Assembly (NCBI RefSeq): GCF_937123705.1
Contig: NZ_CAKZKO010000204.1
Coordinates: 42,354-106,353, forward strand
Direction: 5' to 3'
Length of the DNA: 64,000 bases
Source of the DNA: an uncultured Paraglaciecola sp.
GTDB lineage: Bacteria > Pseudomonadota > Gammaproteobacteria > Enterobacterales > Alteromonadaceae
Part shown: one piece after another, positions 63,046 to 64,000 of the stretch
How positions within the stretch are numbered: the first letter of the stretch is position 1
How the letters are laid out: every line of letters starts with the position of its first letter
Made by a program: the position numbers and the translations under genes
Notes under the pieces: generated by a model
The model's database searches: none
What the model was told of the DNA's origin: nothing
What the model saw: the letters and a program-made list of their open reading frames with translations, nothing else

Positions 63046-63426
63046 TTAATTATTGTTCAGCATGTCTCGTAATTTTTTCTCTGCTAATTCTGCCGCGGAA
63101 AGGGGCTCAGTATCTAGGTTTTGTTGTGGTAATTCATCGCCAAACAGAGCGGCTAATTTGGACTTGGCGAGATCAGATTTAGAATAATTGGGTGCCTTGA
63201 ATTTGTGTTTGCTTGGCTTGAAGTAGTCACAAAAGTTGGCCAATTCTAACTCTCTTTGATGTTCGGCTCGATCTTCTGTGCAGCCTTTATTTTCATCATA
63301 AAACTCACACATTTTACATACATGTATATCTTTGCCACATGTTGTGCACTCTTCTCGTCGCGACATAGGAAGAATAACGCCTTCCAATTGGGCATTGCAT
63401 TGCCAACAATAAAATTTATCAACCAT
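63046..63426 (-). CDS. Zinc-ribbon protein with acidic/basic tail, unknown function
   Basis: 126 residues. The N-terminal half contains metal-binding cysteines: CWQC (7-10), CTTC (27-30), then CKMC (37-40) and Cys49 and Cys66, suggesting two zinc sites. A short motif FCDYFKPSKHKFKAP follows, then an Ala/Leu/Lys helix and SAAELAEKKLRDMLN at the C-terminus. I do not recognise a named family, but similar small cysteine-rich proteins exist in Alteromonadales. No signal peptide. It lies 25 bp downstream of the VOC gene on the same strand, so the two are probably co-transcribed. Confidence 0.7.
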   Translation of the reverse strand: MVDKFYCWQCNAQLEGVILPMSRREECTTCGKDIHVCKMCEFYDENKGCTEDRAEHQRELELANFCDYFKPSKHKFKAPNYSKSDLAKSKLAALFGDELPQQNLDTEPLSAAELAEKKLRDMLNNN

Positions 63427-63451
63427 GTGGTTCCTCAGTTATTAAAAAGTA

Positions 63452-63787
63452 TCAATGTTGATCGAACATGATTACATTGCCATCAGGATCTTTTAACACA
63501 CAATGTGTCGGCCCAGATTCTCCTTGAGTTGGTGTGTCAATCTCGATGTTATTGTGTTGTAGATGTTTCTCAATAGTGCGCACATCTGTTGGGTTAAAGG
63601 TGAGGATGTTAGCTTCAAACATACCCTCAAATAAACCAATGACTGTTGTGTCTTTTTGCAATATAAGCCACTTATCGACGACAGATCCACATTCAGGATG
63701 GGTTGTAAATCCTAGTGTCTCGTAAAATGCTTTTGATTTGGCGATATCTTTAACGGTTAAGCTGACTGAAAATTGACCAAAATTCAT
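63452..63787 (-). CDS. VOC (glyoxalase-like) family protein
   Basis: 111 residues with the VOC fold: MNFGQFSVSLTVKDIAKSKAFYETLGF, WLILQKDTTVIGLFEGMF in the middle and PTHCVLKDPDGNVIMFDQH at the end. The closing DPDGNxIxFDQH segment is typical of glyoxalase/bleomycin-resistance proteins. It is less related to the other three VOC proteins of the window than they are to each other. GGAGAAAC precedes the ATG. The zinc-ribbon gene begins 25 bp after its stop. Ligand unknown. Confidence 0.85.
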   Translation of the reverse strand: MNFGQFSVSLTVKDIAKSKAFYETLGFTTHPECGSVVDKWLILQKDTTVIGLFEGMFEANILTFNPTDVRTIEKHLQHNNIEIDTPTQGESGPTHCVLKDPDGNVIMFDQH

Positions 63788-63926
63788 GGTTTCTCCTAAT
63801 TTTTCATTTAGTTAAATGTGATGACTAAGAATGTGTATCAAAACAATAGCCTAAAAGTGAAGCGCTGTCTTGGTATGAGAGTGAGTTGAAAGGTCAAGAT
63901 AGACTGATTACAGGGGACGTGAAATA

Positions 63927-64000
63927 ATACCAATTCATCCTAATAATTGATCACTCAGCGAGATTTAAAAGCACCTAATCAAGGCGCTCGAATGAAGCAA
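63927..64000. repeat. Palindromic dispersed element, copy 8 (cut by window end)
   Basis: Starts ATACCAATTCATCCTAATAA, then TTGATCACTCAGCGAG and an interior (CCTAATCAAGGCGCTCGAATGA, split here: CCTAATCAAGG, CGCTCGAATGA) that matches the inverted centre of the 166-bp copy at 8850-9015. It therefore seems to be a long copy in inverted orientation; its other end lies outside. Confidence 0.8.

Noticed and set aside
1..64000. CRISPR array, prophage, rRNA or tRNA genes, IS transposases
   Set aside because: No regular spacer-repeat series, phage structural or integrase genes, tRNA-like cloverleaf or transposase frames were found on reading both strands by eye.

Overview
The window looks like chromosomal DNA of a marine gammaproteobacterium of the order Alteromonadales, most likely the Glaciecola/Paraglaciecola/Aliiglaciecola/Alteromonas group. 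This rests on protein resemblance judged by eye (PckA, LysC-III, YgiQ, NsrR/NnrS, a long AcnB), moderate-to-low GC, and a marine gene set: TonB receptor, BCCT transporter, a GlyGly-CTERM-like surface protein, small VOC proteins and 7TMR-DISM GGDEF cyclases. No rRNA, tRNA, CRISPR array, prophage or transposase gene was seen. Most of the window is ordinary accessory and housekeeping chromosome.

Layout. 1-3 kb: 3' part of a LysR regulator and an MFS transporter with a long repetitive cytoplasmic tail. 3.2-5.7 kb: lipoprotein acylase of the penicillin-amidase family. 5.9-7.9 kb: nitric-oxide island (nnrS, small membrane protein, divergent nsrR). 8-20.3 kb: periplasmic binding protein, ygiQ, pckA, phasin, TPR protein, PQQ-type sugar dehydrogenase, acnB. 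20.4-25.7 kb: VOC protein, LysR, small lipoprotein, DUF192 protein, amidase, lysC. 25.8-33.0 kb: two divergent operons, an ABC ATPase with an ABC-2 permease fused to a degenerate M1-peptidase-like domain plus an overlooked 55-aa peptide gene on one side, and a LytS-type kinase, LytTR regulator and DUF3667-like protein on the other. Their shared intergenic region carries two identical 9-bp direct repeats exactly 21 bp apart, the architecture of a LytTR operator. 33.1-33.7 kb: toxin-antitoxin pair. 34-41.9 kb: cupin, M16 protease, DUF4870-like protein, giant ELWxxDGT/TSP3 surface protein, GNAT enzyme. 42-45.7 kb: CocE-like hydrolase, a VOC gene bracketed by two inverted copies of a structured 84-95-bp element, an alpha/beta hydrolase, a DUF3185 protein. 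45.7-55 kb: TPR-sulfotransferase and TonB receptor; BCCT transporter, class V aminotransferase and lipoprotein hydrolase. 55.2-64 kb: VOC, BASS transporter, two SDRs, an intact GGDEF protein, small proteins, and a second GGDEF gene broken by one in-frame TGA.

Two families of short repeats are the main non-coding structure. One is a palindromic element with ATACCA...TGGTAT ends, in eight places (16 to 166 bp, the last cut by the window end); it supplies the last codons and stop of at least two genes. The other is the pair around the VOC gene at 44.2 kb. A separate palindrome (core CCCGAATTCGGG) lies upstream of both nsrR and the phasin gene. The candidate least explained by known annotation is the 25.8-33.0 kb kinase/LytTR/ABC-M1/small-peptide locus, which has the look of a peptide- or envelope-sensing export system.
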